A stretch of DNA of 64,000 bases from assembly GCF_008728515.1 (NCBI RefSeq), contig NC_044981.1, positions 114,484,385 through 114,548,384 on the forward strand. Direction: 5' to 3'. A model generated the notes under the pieces. The model searched no databases and was not told the origin of the DNA. It saw nothing but the letters and a program-made list of their open reading frames with translations. The translations under genes and the position numbers were made by a program. This document shows positions 22,875 to 35,099 of the stretch, in pieces (positions within the stretch are counted from its first letter, which is position 1; each line of letters starts with the position of its first letter). Source of the stretch: Papio anubis (Eukaryota; Chordata; Mammalia; Primates; Cercopithecidae).

Positions 22875-23063
22875 CCAGGACGGATGCGGGGGCTCATGCC
22901 TATAATCCCAGCACTTTGGGAGGCCGAGGCGGGCGGATCACTTGAGGTCAGGAGTTCCAGACAAGCCTGACCAACATGGTAAAACCTGGTCTCTACTAAA
23001 AATACAAAAATTAGCCAGGTTCGGTGGCGCTTGCCTGCAGTCCCAGTTACTCAGGAGGCTGAG
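22875..23063 (+). mobile_element. Alu, 3'-truncated, tail-less
   Basis: Sense AluS-like left monomer and linker that stop abruptly at AGGAGGCTGAG, with no right-monomer end, A tail or TSD. Confidence 0.9.
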
Positions 23064-24064
23064 TAATATTTTATTTTGTTATCCCTATTTCATGCCCATT
23101 TCTTATGGATTAATTTAAATTCCAATATGCAAGTGGTAATAATATGGCCATTGGTAGTTCCTTCTGTGAAATATGGATTTTATAGTAACATGGAGAAACA
23201 GGCATTTCTTCATCTTCGATGTCTACTTGTTTGGGAGCAGTTCAGCAAGGAGACTGTTGAAACATCAAGAGTAAATTGTGTACTTTGGGGTGCAAACTGC
23301 TAATTGCTAATACATTAATTAAAAGATTTCTTGTGCTTTTTTGTTCCAGGAAGCAAAGCCTATACAAATCTACCCAGTCACCTTTTCCTGACCTACCCCC
23401 GCTCCCACCTCCCACTCCTTCTTGGATATTCGGAATGAGAACGCGAAGATAATTTGTATGCACATTTCTGACAGCCATTTTAGGGTTCTATAATGATAAA
23501 GAACAATTAACAAAGGCTTCCCTGGCGTTGACTAACCACTTTCTGGGCAAATGGTTTAATTAACGAAGAGGCTGCTTCCTTTGGTTTAATCATACAACAT
23601 TTAAGCAGAGGCTGCTTAGGCAAATAAAAGGCTTGTTATTTCATTTGGGTATTTTGCTAACATCTGTCTGTCCACAAGATGGCAGTAAACGTTTGATGAG
23701 TCTCTATGATAACTAGTCTTTTGTGTGTAAATGTGTGTGTTGGGGGGTGGGGGTGAGACTTCCTTTAGAAGAAAAATTTTATTTATTTGATGTTTTACAT
23801 TGTTTTACACTTTATGTCAAATAAGTCTACTAGTATATAATTAATTTAAAATGCCTTCAAGTGTGTGACAGTTACAGTGTTTATCCTAACAGTTCAGCTG
23901 TGTATCCTAACAAAAATAATATAATTAGTCTCCATCTCAACTGCATATAACAAAAAGGATGAACAAAAAGTTAACATTTGATTATGAGAAACTAGAGAGT
24001 TCTAACTTTACTGATTAATAACTTGAAAATATATGAACAAACTGGTTCATTTCTGAATCCCAGG
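23064..24064. other. Unassigned interval with a CTCF-like motif
   Basis: No named repeat. A G-rich run (GGGGGGTGGGGG) lies near 23741. The CTCF-like motif at 23671 is listed separately. Confidence 0.45.
23671..23689 (+). promoter_or_regulatory. CTCF-like motif
   Basis: TCCACAAGATGGCAGTAAA matches CCASYAGRKGGCRSY except at one position (A instead of C/T). Confidence 0.4.
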
Positions 24065-24166
24065 TGAGTGGGTGCTATCAGCAAGAGTTGTGGGTGCTAT
24101 AAGCAAGAGTTGTGGGTGCTATATGCAAAAGTAAAAGAGTTGTGGGTGCTATATGCAAAAGTCAAA
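24065..24166 (+). repeat. Four-copy minisatellite, 22-30-bp unit
   Basis: Four tandem copies built on GTGGGTGCTAT(A/C)(A/T)GCAA. The last two are about 30 bp and carry an extra AAGTAAAA/AAGTCAAA segment; the first two are shorter. Confidence 0.93.
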
Positions 24167-24329
24167 CACGCTAGGATCCTCTCTGTAAGAAACGTTAGAC
24201 CTACAGAGACTATCCAAGTGAGTGTGTTCACAAAATTGTTATACAAGCTAATGGGTGACATAAGGGAGATATGAATGAGAAACTGTGTCACTGATAGTGG
24301 AGGAGAGATGATTTTTAATTGGCGGGAAC

Positions 24330-25000
24330 CAGGAAGGCATTCTTGGAGAGTGGGGCACTCAACATTTGCTCTGACCTAGGAGTGGGACCCAGACTTGTGA
24401 GTTGCCTGCACATAGGTATGAGAGTAAAAGCTCACCTGGTCAGGTGAAGAATACCTGGGGATGAACAGGTCAGTTTACTTGGTTGCAAAGTGTATCTAAA
24501 GGGTAGGATTGCGAAGAGAGTGAGATTGATGGTTGAATGCGAGGTTTAGAAATTTGGCTTTTTTTCTGGAGGCAATGGAGGATCACTAAAGGTTTTGAGC
24601 CGAGAAGGAGCCTAGTGGCAGTGGCTCAGAAAGAACAGCCTGGAATCTGTGCAGGATGTATTGAGGTGGAGAGGGACTGGCTGTGTGATGGTGTGTATAG
24701 GTCTAGAGAGAGGTGGTGTTATGGTCATAGTCAAGCTACAGTCCTGAAGCAAGGACCATTAACTTCATTTCTGTAGGTTATTTTCCTCATTTGAAAGCAA
24801 AGGCTTGGACCAGGTGGTTCTTTTCAGCTCTAAAAATTACAGGCCTGGCTAGGATAATAGCAGGGGTATAGAGACCGGTGAATGGACACAGGAAAGATTA
24901 GCAAGGAAGGCAGAGAAGCAACGTTATGTTGCTGGTCCTGACTGGTCTCTGACTGGAAAGGGAATGGAGGGACATTGGAATGGAAGCTTGGCAGGAAGCG
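24330..25000 (-). mobile_element. L2 remnant
   Basis: TGGAGGCAATGGAGGATCAC and GGTTTTGAGCC resemble the reverse complement of the L2 ORF2 segment usually ending in a TGGCTTCCCATTGC-like run. Heavily diverged. Confidence 0.45.
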
Positions 25001-26310
25001 GAGAAGACAGATAAAGGCAGTAGAACATTTTATGCAGAAGAACATTTTATGCCTAGAATGACAGTGGGATTGTAAGTGGATAATGGCAATGCCAGCTATG
25101 TGAAGAATACATGTTCAGATTTGAACACTGGCATTATTTGTAACATTTAAACCATGGACAAAAGAATTGTTTAAATGTATCTGAAAGATGTGGATAAATT
25201 ATCTGAAGAGGTAGCCTAATACCATCATGGAGGTTTCCACTCTTTTCCTCTTAGTAAATGTAGTATTCAGTACACATAACGTTGCCAGAGAAGGCAGAAA
25301 GGCTCTTAAATGCAGTATTGGAATGAACACAAAACAGGCAGGTCTTTGTATACAAAGATGGCTCACAGGAGCTGGGCCTCATAGGAGCTGGGCTCCCAGC
25401 TGCTTTCCTGCTGGTGGTGACCTATGAGGCCCAGGCCACCACATGTGCTCCCAGAGCCACAGCCACTGAGAGGAGAGTGTGGAGGTAGCACTGGCTTCAT
25501 GAGTCATCACTGAAGACTCAGTTCTCAGTCCCAGTGTTATCTCAGCAACGAAAGCAACCCAGTGATGGGGGTTTCTCTCCACCCACTTCTGACTACATCA
25601 TTGTGCATAAAGGAAAAATGTGAAGTGAACAAATAGTTACTGGGGAGTGGATTCAAAAGTGCAATTTCCAGAGCAGTCACAGGTAAGATCAGGCAGTTTC
25701 AGGTTAATCTCCAGGACCACAACACTGGACAATGACAGCTGATGCCCAGATGGGTGACTAGGGTTGGAGGGTGGACCTTGATGTGTCTTCAGATCGCCAG
25801 AGATTAAAGTCTTTGTGATACTACTCAGTGTTCTGCATTGAACATGGAAATTTTCATTTCATGTGTTGCATGTAGTGAATTCATTTCTAGAATGCTCAGT
25901 TTATCAGCATATCACATCCTCAACCTTTCTGCATCAACAGGCATTTGCCATATAATGAACCTATACGTGTATTTGTTAAGACAGGAGTTTATGGCCTTTA
26001 ATACAGGAAGCTAAAATATTCCTAAGTAGGTTAATTTTACAGTAAAATCTCTGGCCATCTTTACTTCCATGTTTGCATTTGGAACTGTGTATGAATCTGC
26101 ATTTGGTCTCCAAACTTTCTAACATCTAAAATCCTTTTCCTGAGAGTCTGAAGTGAGTCAAACATCAGGGATTGGGGAAAAGTAGGGAGTTTGAAGACAA
26201 ATATAAAAGGTAAGATCACAGCTTTGGGAAACCACCAGTAACTTCAATTTTCTAATAATAAAAATATTAACTATTCTTTTACTACAAACGTTATAGAAGT
26301 ACTATACAAC
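25001..26310. other. Unassigned interval
   Basis: About 1.3 kb with no recognised element. A short tandem motif (AGAACATTTTATGC) occurs twice at about 25022 and 25038. Confidence 0.45.
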
Positions 26311-26311
26311 T

Positions 26312-26343
<32 letters not shown>

Positions 26344-26348
26344 TTTTT
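26311..26348 (+). repeat. (TTC)n followed by poly-T
   Basis: About seven TTC units then 14 T residues. Confidence 0.95.
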
Positions 26349-26516
26349 GCCAAATCTCGTTTTCTTATTTTAAAAACATTAACGTAATGGTTAAAAGCAA
26401 TGTTTTCTACAATGTGTTGGGAAGTTAACAGAAGATATGGCTATGAGGTTACTGAAGGTACAGGACATAAGAAAAAGAAATTCCTCAAGGAAGCAAGGAC
26501 TAAAAGTGATATGGTT

Positions 26517-26864
26517 TTGCTGTGTCCCCACCCAAATCTCATCTTGAATTGTAATTCCCATTGTCCCCATGTGTCATGGGAGGGACCCGGTGGGAGGTAA
26601 TTGAATCATGGGGACAGTTACCTTGATAGTGAGTGCGTTCTAATGAGATCTGCTGGTTTTATAAGGGTCTTTCTCCCCTTTTGCTCACAATTATCCTTGC
26701 AGCCATGGAAAGAAAGACATGTTCGTTTTCCCTTCAGCCACAATTGTAAGTTTCCTGAGGCCTCCCCAGTCATGCTGAACTGTGAGTCAATTAAACCTTT
26801 TTCCTTTATAAATCACCCAGTCTTGGGTATGTCTTTATTAGCAGTGTGAGAACGAACCAATACA
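26517..26864 (+). mobile_element. THE1/MST solo LTR (ERVL-MaLR), perfect 5-bp TSD
   Basis: Sense LTR of 348 bp from TGATATGGTTTTGCTGTGTC to GAACGAACCAATACA. It has the family's ATCTCATCTTGAATTGTAAT and TTATAAATCACCCAGTCTTG segments. The flanks 26512-26516 and 26865-26869 are both AAAAG, an exact 5-bp duplication. With no internal region present, it is a solo LTR made by LTR-LTR recombination. Confidence 0.95.
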
Positions 26865-26869
26865 AAAAG

Positions 26870-27369
26870 GAATTTTTGGAAAAGTCAGAAGAGGAAAATG
26901 AATCTAGAATTACTGAATTTTATTTTCTGCTTTTAGATTAGCCATCGCACCTTTCTGAGCTCAGCCCTTTTCTTAATTCTCATCCACTTGCGGCCTCCCT
27001 CTTTAGAGAGCTGTCTGCGTGGACGCGTCTCAGACAGGCCTGAGCCTCAGTGTCTTGCTCTTTTTTGCATCCCCAGCACCTACTTTGCCAATGCCTGGCT
27101 CCAGAGGCATCTCTGCATATGTTGCATAAATCAATAAATCACCCCTTTGCTTCTCCCAATCATAATTTACATGTGCTCACAGATGCGTATTTATTATAAA
27201 AAGTAACACTGTATAAACTCAACAGATAGTAGGAAGGTGAGCTTGATGTTACATAATGAATACCAATGAAAACCAAATAATCATGATACCAATACTTTTT
27301 GGATGATTCACACTGTCCCTTCTTCCTTTCTTCTGTCCCTCCCCTTCTCTTCTTCTTTCCTTTGTATGT
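26870..27369. other. Unassigned interval
   Basis: Nothing recognised. A short C/T-rich stretch lies at 27316-27361. Confidence 0.45.
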
Positions 27370-27790
27370 TGAGTATCTATTAAATGTAAGGTACTAAAAT
27401 TACAGAATGTCAGAAGAAACCTTAAGGTAATCTAAGGTAATCCCTTGTCTTATGGTCAAGTTCCTCTATCATATCCTTGACAAGAATCCTATGCCCCTTG
27501 CCTGAACAAGAGCAGTGAGGGAACCCATGATCCCTATAGGCCGTGCATTCTGTGTATGGACCTGTGATTGTCAGGATGATTTTCCTTATTCTTTGGTATA
27601 AATCTGAGCTCCTGTAACTTCTATCTATTGGTCCTGCTTCTAACTTATAAATACAGAAAAATTCAAAGTCTTCTACATAATGGTCCTTAAAATATCCAAA
27701 GTCACGCATCATGGCCTTAATCTTCTCCTTTCTTAGACTAAACTTCAGTTTTTCTCATATTCTTTACATATCCGGACCTCTCTCCCAGAC
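27370..27790 (-). mobile_element. L3/CR1-type LINE remnant
   Basis: ATTACAGAATGTCAGAAGAA, TATCCTTGACAAG, GAACCCATGATCC and CTCCTGTAACTTCTATCTAT keep the order of the antisense 3' ORF of CR1/L3 LINEs. A 96-codon open frame on the minus strand (27422-27712) lies in that region but has no domain I can identify. Family assignment is by pattern. Confidence 0.5.
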
Positions 27791-27975
27791 AACTGGGAGC
27801 TTAGGGCCCTGACACTGGTGGTGATGGGGGTTACCATATTCCAGAAACCTGAGCCAGGCAGGGGGTGAGGTACCAGCTGTTCTCAGGTTGCACTTAGGGG
27901 AATACCTGATGAGGTGAGAGGCAGTCAGAAGATTTACAGTGAGAAAACTGGACAGGCTGCTTTTTATTTTCTTTC

Positions 27976-28132
27976 TTTTTTTTTTAGAGACAGGGTTTTG
28001 CTCTGTCGCCAGGTTGAATTGCAGTGGCTCTATCATAGCTCACTGTAACCTCAGATTCCTGGCCTCAAGGCATCCTTGATTCTCAGCCTTCCGAAGCACT
28101 GGAATGACAGGCAGGAGCCACCATGCCAGGCC
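27976..28132 (-). mobile_element. Free Alu monomer (FLAM/FRAM-like)
   Basis: A single Alu monomer of about 150 bp with its own poly-T tail. It goes from GAGACAGGGTTTTGCTCTG straight to GAGCCACCATGCCAGGCC with no linker or second monomer. Such monomers predate dimeric Alu. Confidence 0.82.
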
Positions 28133-28174
28133 CCAATCTGTTTCAACAATCAATACCCACCTCCCCACTCTCTA

Positions 28175-28335
28175 GACCCGTGGCTTTGAAACTCAAGCTT
28201 GCATCAAAATCACCCAGAGGGAAGTACAGATAGCTGGGCTCCACCCTCAGAATTTCTGATTCAGCAAGTCTGAGCTGAGACCTGAGAATCTGCATTTCTA
28301 ACGAGTCCCCAGGCGATGCTGACCACTGCGCTAGA
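28175..28335. mobile_element. MER5-type hAT-Charlie DNA transposon
   Basis: The internal motifs AATTTCTGATTCAGCAAGTC and GAATCTGCATTTCTAACGAG are characteristic. The ends CCGTGGCTTTGAAACT and GACCACTG reflect the CAGTGGTTCTCAAA terminal inverted repeats. Confidence 0.8.
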
Positions 28336-29460
28336 CGACGCAATGAGGGTGAGACTGCATAAGATGATGATAGAGGGCTCAAAGTTAACATAGGATCAGG
28401 GCTGAGGCTAGCATGAGACAAGTGACGGGCCTGCCTGGGGTGCAAACTCTAAGGAGTCTCTCACCCACTGGGCCACGCACGTGAGAGCCAGTGGCAAGGA
28501 CTCCTGTGCCCAGCAAGCTGCTAGATGGAATAGTTTTCCATGCAGCAAAAGCTGTAGTGTGGCCCGGTGGTAGGTAGAATGTCGATCCTCAAAGATTCAG
28601 CCCACTTATGGACATATAAGAGAGTCCCTAGTTCCCTCCCCATCCTGGTGACTGCTAGAATGAAAGAGTGCTACTGGTATGAAAGAGTTAAGTTGTCACA
28701 ATAAGGCTCTTCCAGTAATAAATGTCACAAACCACCTGCCAAAAAATTCTGTGTAATTTTGGGCAGTGTTAAACAGCAGGGTTGCATTCTAACAAATATT
28801 TAAAATCTAAGAGTAGATTTTAAATATAATAAGAGTAGATTTTAAAATTCCATTCAAATCCTTCACATAGTAGAATTGAATTTCTGTTTTAAGAGGAAGT
28901 AAAATTACACAAAGCATGGCAGGCTATAATAAGTAACGGGTGCGATCGGTGAACTATTATCATATCATTTCTATCCTCAAAGGCTTTCCTGTCTCCTAGG
29001 AGACAAGCATGTAAATAAGCGATTCTACATCACAGAGTGAAATAAGCAGAGGTCCAGAAACAGGGCTACTCACTGACCGTGTGGTGACAGAGGAGAGAGG
29101 GTCCTAAGGACAGATGTGGATGTTCTTGATTTTGTACTCCAAGTAAATGTATTTAAGAATGCTTACCCCAACCTCTGAGAAATCTGAAAGTGGCAGCTGA
29201 AGTGCCAGGTAAACCGGGGTGGCAGGGAGACCCAGAGCTGGCATTGCGGTCCACTAGCCCCAGTGGCCTGACCTTGTGCCTTCTTTTCCAGCTGCAGAGG
29301 CCCTCAGGAAGTCACTGCACTCCTAATAATCTCTCTCTTTAACATAAAAGAAATTTAGTCTTAAGTTTCTCAGGAACTTAATAGTGTCATCCATCTATTC
29401 CACTCTCCAACTCCAGATAGAGCTTTAATAATCAAGACAAGTAAGTGTTAGTGATACTAG
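28336..29460. other. Unassigned interval
   Basis: Mostly unrecognised. At 28785-28855 the motif AAGAGTAGATTTTAAA occurs twice in tandem. Confidence 0.45.
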
Positions 29461-29781
29461 TTTTTTGTTTTGTTTTGTTCTGATCTGTTTTGTTTTGGTG
29501 AGATGGAGTCTCGCTGTGTTGCCCAGGCTGGAGTGCAGTGGCACAATCTTGGCTCACTGTAGCCTCCACCTCCTGGCTTCAAGCCATTCTTCTGCTTCAG
29601 CCTCCCGTGTAGCTGGGATTACGGGTGTGCACCACCGCGCCTGGTTAATTTTTGTATTTTCAGTAAAGACGAGGTTTCGCCTTGTTGACCAGGTTGGTCT
29701 CGAACTCCTGGCCTCAGGTGATCCGCCCACCTCGGCCTCCCAAAGTGCTGGGATTACAGGCATAAGCCACTGTGCCTGGCC
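29461..29781 (-). mobile_element. AluS-like with (TTTTG)n tail
   Basis: Tail of TTTTG units at 29461-29498, then a complete two-monomer antisense Alu at 29500-29781. Confidence 0.94.
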
Positions 29782-31699
29782 GTGATGGTGGCCTTTCTGA
29801 AGGCCCTTAGGGAAGAAGGATCACAGTGTCGCCTGTAAGCTGCTCATCAGCAGAGCGTGTCCACTGCCTTGCCTGACTTAATCATTGGTCACCTTTCTTT
29901 CTGGCCATTTCAGCCCACCACATGTTATTACATGAGAGAAACAACCACCAGCTGTTTTCTGGGAGTCTAAAATGTGCCCCTTCACGATGTGTTAGGTGCT
30001 GGGGATGTCGTCTAGCCCAGATGCTAGCAGATGAGGGCAGAACCTGAAGTCCTTCTGTAAGGGAGGAAAGAACTTCCCAGCTCTTCAGTACTGGAAGTGC
30101 CCTGTTACAGAAGAGGAAAGGGAGAAACGAAGACAGGGCCCTGACCTGCTCTGTTAAGTCTGTGCCTCCTGTGGCAAGGAGGGCCTCTATCGCTGGGCAA
30201 GTAGACGGATAACTTGCTTACAAGGCAACATGAGAATCTAGACATGCTGTGCTTGGAATGAACTCTTTCGTATACTGATAACCTGGATCAATTTCCTTAG
30301 TAAAGAAGGAGGAGAGTGGGGTTTTAGACCTGTGTGACCTTGTACATGGTAACTTCCCAGAGTTGACTTCAGTTTATTCATCTATAAAATAAGTAACATA
30401 GATAAGATATGCATAAGGTCCCATCTAGCTCTTCAGTTGTCTAAGTTCTTCTGGTTTTGCAGTGCTAAATGTAAAAGCTATCCTAGCTGTATTTTATTTA
30501 ATTCGCTAAGCAGCTCTGATTGCATTTTGTCTCTGTACAAGACAAATGGATGCTTTATATCCACAGCTCTGCTGTAGCCCCTTCTGCTCAAGGGTGTTCT
30601 GTCCACCCAATTGTGCATTCCAGGCTTGTCCCTCAACCTGAGCCTGTCCCTGCACATCACAGGCTAATTTGTTCTAATTCCATTGAGTTCACAGCCCCGT
30701 GGATGCATTTTCCCATTGGCAAGCCCAGGGCTGATTGATGGGCAGTTACAGCAGGGGACATAGGGGTAGAGAGGGTCGGCAGAAGGGGATGGATGGATAT
30801 TACCTAGAGTATTTCACTAGATTCAAACGAGAAAGTATTAACCTCTTTTCAGGAAAACACATGGCAATGCTGAACTGACAGAGTTCAAACACCAAAGGGG
30901 CATTTGAGAACTGCAGCTGCCCGATGGCAAGAGGGCACTTGTATCAGAAGCTTCACTGCCCAGCCCTATAATAAGTGGTGCCTTGACATCAAATGAGTTG
31001 GTTGGCTAGTTCCTTCCCCATGAAATCGTTATTTTAAACCCCAAACTACCTCGGCATAATTTCTAGTCTGCTGACTGGAAATCAGAATGGAGCATAACTA
31101 TTTTCCTTGCAGAAAAGGGCTGCCCAGGGACGTACTGGAGATGATCAGGAGACATGTGCTTTTCTCCTTCAAACCTTTTGCCTACTTTGTATTTCCAGTT
31201 CTCACAACCCACCTTTTTCAGAGACCACACACAGAGACTACACTGATTGGAATCAAGTTGAAAGGCATGGCTTACATTCAGGTGAGCGAAAGAAAACCTG
31301 CCTTGAAGCTAAGGAGCCCCTGCTGTGCAGTCTCCATTCTCCAAAACTTTCTCTCTCCATCGCCTTTTCTTGAACAGGGTCTAGTTTATTTTAATTTGTC
31401 CTTCAGAATAAGAAGTTTTTTTGACTGAAGAGTCACTTGGATGAACTTTAACAGAGGCTGAATCAAAGCCAAATGTATGCTGTACTCTTGGGCTTCAGTT
31501 CACAATCTAGGTATATACTGTGGTTAAGAAAAGAAGGAAGAAAAGAAAAAGGGACATGTTAGGAGCAACTTCAGTGATTCTTCTAGGCTTCACCATGGTC
31601 ATCCCCATTTAGATACCAGTAGATGGATCTCCTAGTCCAGAATTGCCAAAGTAATTTGTGCCCGAATGCAGAACAATTGCATCCAACACTGAGACAAAT
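29782..31699. other. Mostly unassigned interval
   Basis: About 1.9 kb without a clear element except a weak MIR-like segment at 30330-30440 (CTTCAGTTTATTCATCTATAAAAT). Overlapping frames at 31087-31428 have no recognised domain. Confidence 0.45.
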
Positions 31700-31960
31700 A
31701 TGAAATTTGTAGCTACCATTTATTGAATATTATTATTGAGTATATTACCAGGCATATTGCTGATCACTTGACCAATATTATCTCACTTAATCCTCAGATG
31801 AGTTCTATGAGGGAGCTACAATCCTCCCCATTTTCCAGGTAGTCAAACAGAATCTTAGAGGGTTAAATGACTTGATTAAGGTCACATAAGTAGGAGGTAC
31901 TACAAGTGGAACAGAACCCAGCTCCATCTGACTCCAAAACTTGGGATCTTTCACTTCCCT
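31700..31960 (-). mobile_element. MIR
   Basis: A long antisense MIR: GCTACCATTTATTGAATATT, TATCTCACTTAATCCTCA, CCCCATTTTCCAGGTAG, GACTTGATTAAGGTCAC and CCAGCTCCATCTGACTC in the expected order, nearly the full 260 bp. Confidence 0.85.
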
Positions 31961-32513
31961 CCCATGAATCTCGAGAATAAAAAAGAGTTATTTCATTGTC
32001 AATTTCACCTTCCAGTATTGTTGGTATTTCACATTCAATTCTGATTGTAGCTATGCAGGGGCCAAATATATGGGTTCCTCCTCTTTATGAATAGAAAACC
32101 AGTCTAAGATTATTTTTGAACATTTGCCTTTAGTACCTTTTAAACACATGCATCAGTTTAATGTCAAAGCAGAAGCTTTATGTATTGGGCCCTTGGCACC
32201 AATATGTTTAGATTATATGCAGGTCTGAGTCTGTTTTACTAGAACAGGGCCTCATTCTCTTAAATATATCCATCAACCATCCATCAGTGTAATGTACCTC
32301 ACTCATAGGAAAGAACATGTTTCCATCAGACCTTTTTCACTCCATTTCTATTACTACAAATGGCAATTACAATTTTAGGAATCAGAAGGCTATAAAGTGG
32401 ATAATCTAAGAATGATTAATTTTGTTCTGTTACAAAGCTGTCATTTCTGCTCTTATGAATGGATAATAATAACCTCACCCTTCCCCTCCTCCTTCTTTAG
32501 GATATAGGCTAAA
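31961..32513. other. Unassigned interval
   Basis: No recognised element. Confidence 0.5.
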
Positions 32514-32964
32514 TGTTGGTTTGCTAGGGCTCCCCTAACAAAATACCATAAATTGGGTGGCTTAAATAATAGAAAGCTATTGTCTCAAGTCTGAAATGCA
32601 GGTGTTGGCAAGGCAGATTTGTGCTGAGAGATGTGAGGGATAATCTGTTTCATGCTTCTCTCCTAAGCTCCCTGTGGTTGGCTCGCAATCTTTGGCATCT
32701 CTTGGCCGGTATATGCATTACCCCATCTCTGCCTGTGCTCACGGGCATTTTCCCTGCCTTCCTGGCTGTGTCCAAATTTCCCTTTTTATAATGACACCAG
32801 CTATATTGGATTAGATGTCCACCTTACTTCCTCATATGACCTCATCTTAAGTAACTGCATCTGCAACAACCTATTTTCTATTTCCTAGTAAGATTACATG
32901 CTAAGTACTGAGGGTTACTTCAACATGGGCATTTGGGGAGGGGGATGCAGTTCAATCCAGATCA
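32514..32964 (-). mobile_element. MLT1-like LTR
   Basis: Antisense LTR of about 450 bp, from TGTTGGTTTGCTAGGGCTCC through AATTGGGTGGCTTAAATAAT, TGTGTCCAAATTTCCCTTTT and ATATGACCTCATCTTAA to TTCAATCCAGATCA. Older and more diverged than the copy at 13155. Confidence 0.75.
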
Positions 32965-33539
32965 GGCTAGGCCTTTGTAAAATTCAATGCACAAGGGCGA
33001 TCAATAGAAACCTTTGTTAATAGCCCAGGATTTAGCTAAACAAACCCCTTTGCCTTCATGCACTCCATGTGCTTTTTCTCGTCCCAATATCACTCTCTCC
33101 ATGATGAGTTCAGGGTCCCCAAAGGTCCTCTAAAGCATGCTGGTAAAGCATCTGTAGGAGACAAAGGGCTAGGTACACATGTAAATACCATCTCTCTTCT
33201 TATCACTGTGGAGGAGCCTCTAAGTGTTGAGGAATTGATACTCAACTCTTTCCACGGTAGCACCTCTTTCATTACTAAGTCCCTAGAACTTCATTGAGTT
33301 GGTCCCCCCTTTCTCCCCAACCTCCCCATAAAAAGCAGAGTAAGGTATTGTCCTATATATGTCTCAAAGCTGAAAATGCACAAAGCGTGAACACTCTAAA
33401 ACCCAGAGTACATTCATCTGGAAAACCTGTCCTTAATAGTTGTGGGATATGGACAAAGAGTTTAGTATATTTGAGGATCCAGGTTATTCCAAATGGCCTA
33501 ATGAGAGGGCACTGGAGATTTAGACTTGGATGGTAGATA
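32965..33539. other. Unassigned interval
   Basis: No named repeat. Frames at 33058-33297 have no recognised domain. Confidence 0.45.
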
Positions 33540-34490
33540 ACTCTTCAGCTCTAAACCTATGCCTCCAACTGCCTACCTATCTCTCCATTCACATGCCTTG
33601 ATCAAACTGGAAGTCATGGATTGTCCCTTGTCTCTGCCAAACACCTTGTGGTATTCCTTCTGCACAGTACCTGTTGCTTCCAAAGGTCAGTGAGTCCCCA
33701 TCCGTGTAGTTACCCAAGCTAGTAACTATTGTCATTTACTCTACCCATTCCCTTACATCTAACAACAACTGTCACCATGCCCTGTTCTATTTCCCTTCTA
33801 ATGTCTTCTGACCTGTTGTTACGTCTCTCCATTCTCTTCACTCCTGCATGAGCTCAGACCTCAGCATCTCTCCCATGGAGAATGCAGCAGCCTCCAAACT
33901 GGGCTTCCCATACATAATGCCCTCCCCAGGCCCTGCTTATTTCTGCTTTTACATCATCAAATACAGGACAAGAGGGTCATCGCCTTTCGACTGCAAATCC
34001 TCTGTGTCTACTTCTGTCTTCAGTGTAAAGTTCAAACATCTCAGCAGAGCAGACAAGGCCCACCCCTGTCTGGCCATAACTTCCTTTCTAACCTGATCCC
34101 CTTTGCGTGATCCTTTGTTAGGAAACAGATCATGCACTTTCATACCTCCATGGAGCTTCCCCTGCCTGGAATTCCTTTCCCTTTCTCTCCTATAAAATGC
34201 CAATTTATGTCTTCAGACCAAGTTGAAACTACTACTTATTAGAAAGTAAGTCAAGGCTTTCCTAATGATCCCTGGGCATAATTATTTCCGTTCTCTCTGT
34301 GCAGTTTCTTATGTATCCTTTATTCTTGCTCATAATAGAATTAAAGTGTAATTCTTTATCAGCCCGCCCTCCTAGGTTGTTTATTCCTTTGGGGCAGGGA
34401 TTTTTTTCTTATTGATTTTTCAATTCTTAGACCTTGTCTGAAATATGGTAGGTACTTAATACATTCTTAATGAATGAATGAAGTTAAGCT
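33540..34490 (+). mobile_element. L2 LINE remnant with 3' end
   Basis: A long sense L2 segment. Recognisable pieces include CTGGAAGTCATGGATTGTCC, AATGCAGCAGCCTCCAAACT, GACAAGGCCCACCCCTGTCT, CCCTGCCTGGAATTCCTTTC and TTGGGGCAGGGATTTTTTTC. It ends TAATGAATGAATGAAG, the L2 3' tail repeat. All frames are broken. Confidence 0.7.
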
Positions 34491-34544
34491 CATCATTTCT
34501 TTCACATTAGGAGATTTTTCTCCCCTTTATTTTCAGAATTCTAT

Positions 34545-35075
34545 TCTAGGTGAGGAATAAGGTGGGGGAACCTGTCCTTATTAAATATCAAGTCTTATAC
34601 AACTATATAAAGGTGATACAGAAATTGTCAATTAGAACGATGAAATAGAATAGATATCCCAGAAACAGACACAACTACAAACTTGAGTTGTGACATTTTT
34701 GCCACTGAAACCAGTAGAGGAAAGAATGGACTTTTCAGTAAACAGTGCAGGGGCAGCTGGTTATCCATACGAGAAAAAGATGAAACTGGATGCCTATCTC
34801 TTACCATATACAATATTTAATTCCAGGTGAATTAAAGAATCACAACTATTAGTATGAGACTTTTAAAAGACCATACAGGAAAACATCTTTGTGATCACAA
34901 GATCAAGAGAGATTTATTAAACAAGAAGTAAAAGGCAAAAAACCTAAAGGGAAAAAAATAAAATATGCTATATTAAAATTAAGAAAGTCTGTTCATGGAA
35001 TGACAGAATAAAGAAAGCAAAAAGACAAACCATAAATTTGGGAAATATATTTTTAAGACATTCAACTAGAATTCT
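34545..35075 (+). mobile_element. L1M ORF2 3' region remnant
   Basis: GAAATAGAATAGATATCCCAG, GGTTATCCATACGAGAAAAAG and ATTAAAATTAAGAAAGTCTG then TTCATGGAATGAC track the L1M ORF2 C-terminal region. Decayed. Confidence 0.7.
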
Positions 35076-35099
35076 AATTGTAATTCTATTTATCACACC

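Noticed and set aside
24065..24166. Short repeats that might suggest a CRISPR array
   Set aside because: Units are directly adjacent without unique spacers, in primate DNA with no cas genes; it is a minisatellite.
31087..31428. 113-codon frame in a repeat-free stretch
   Set aside because: No domain recognised, an overlapping 88-codon frame is equally open, and there is no supporting promoter or splice context.
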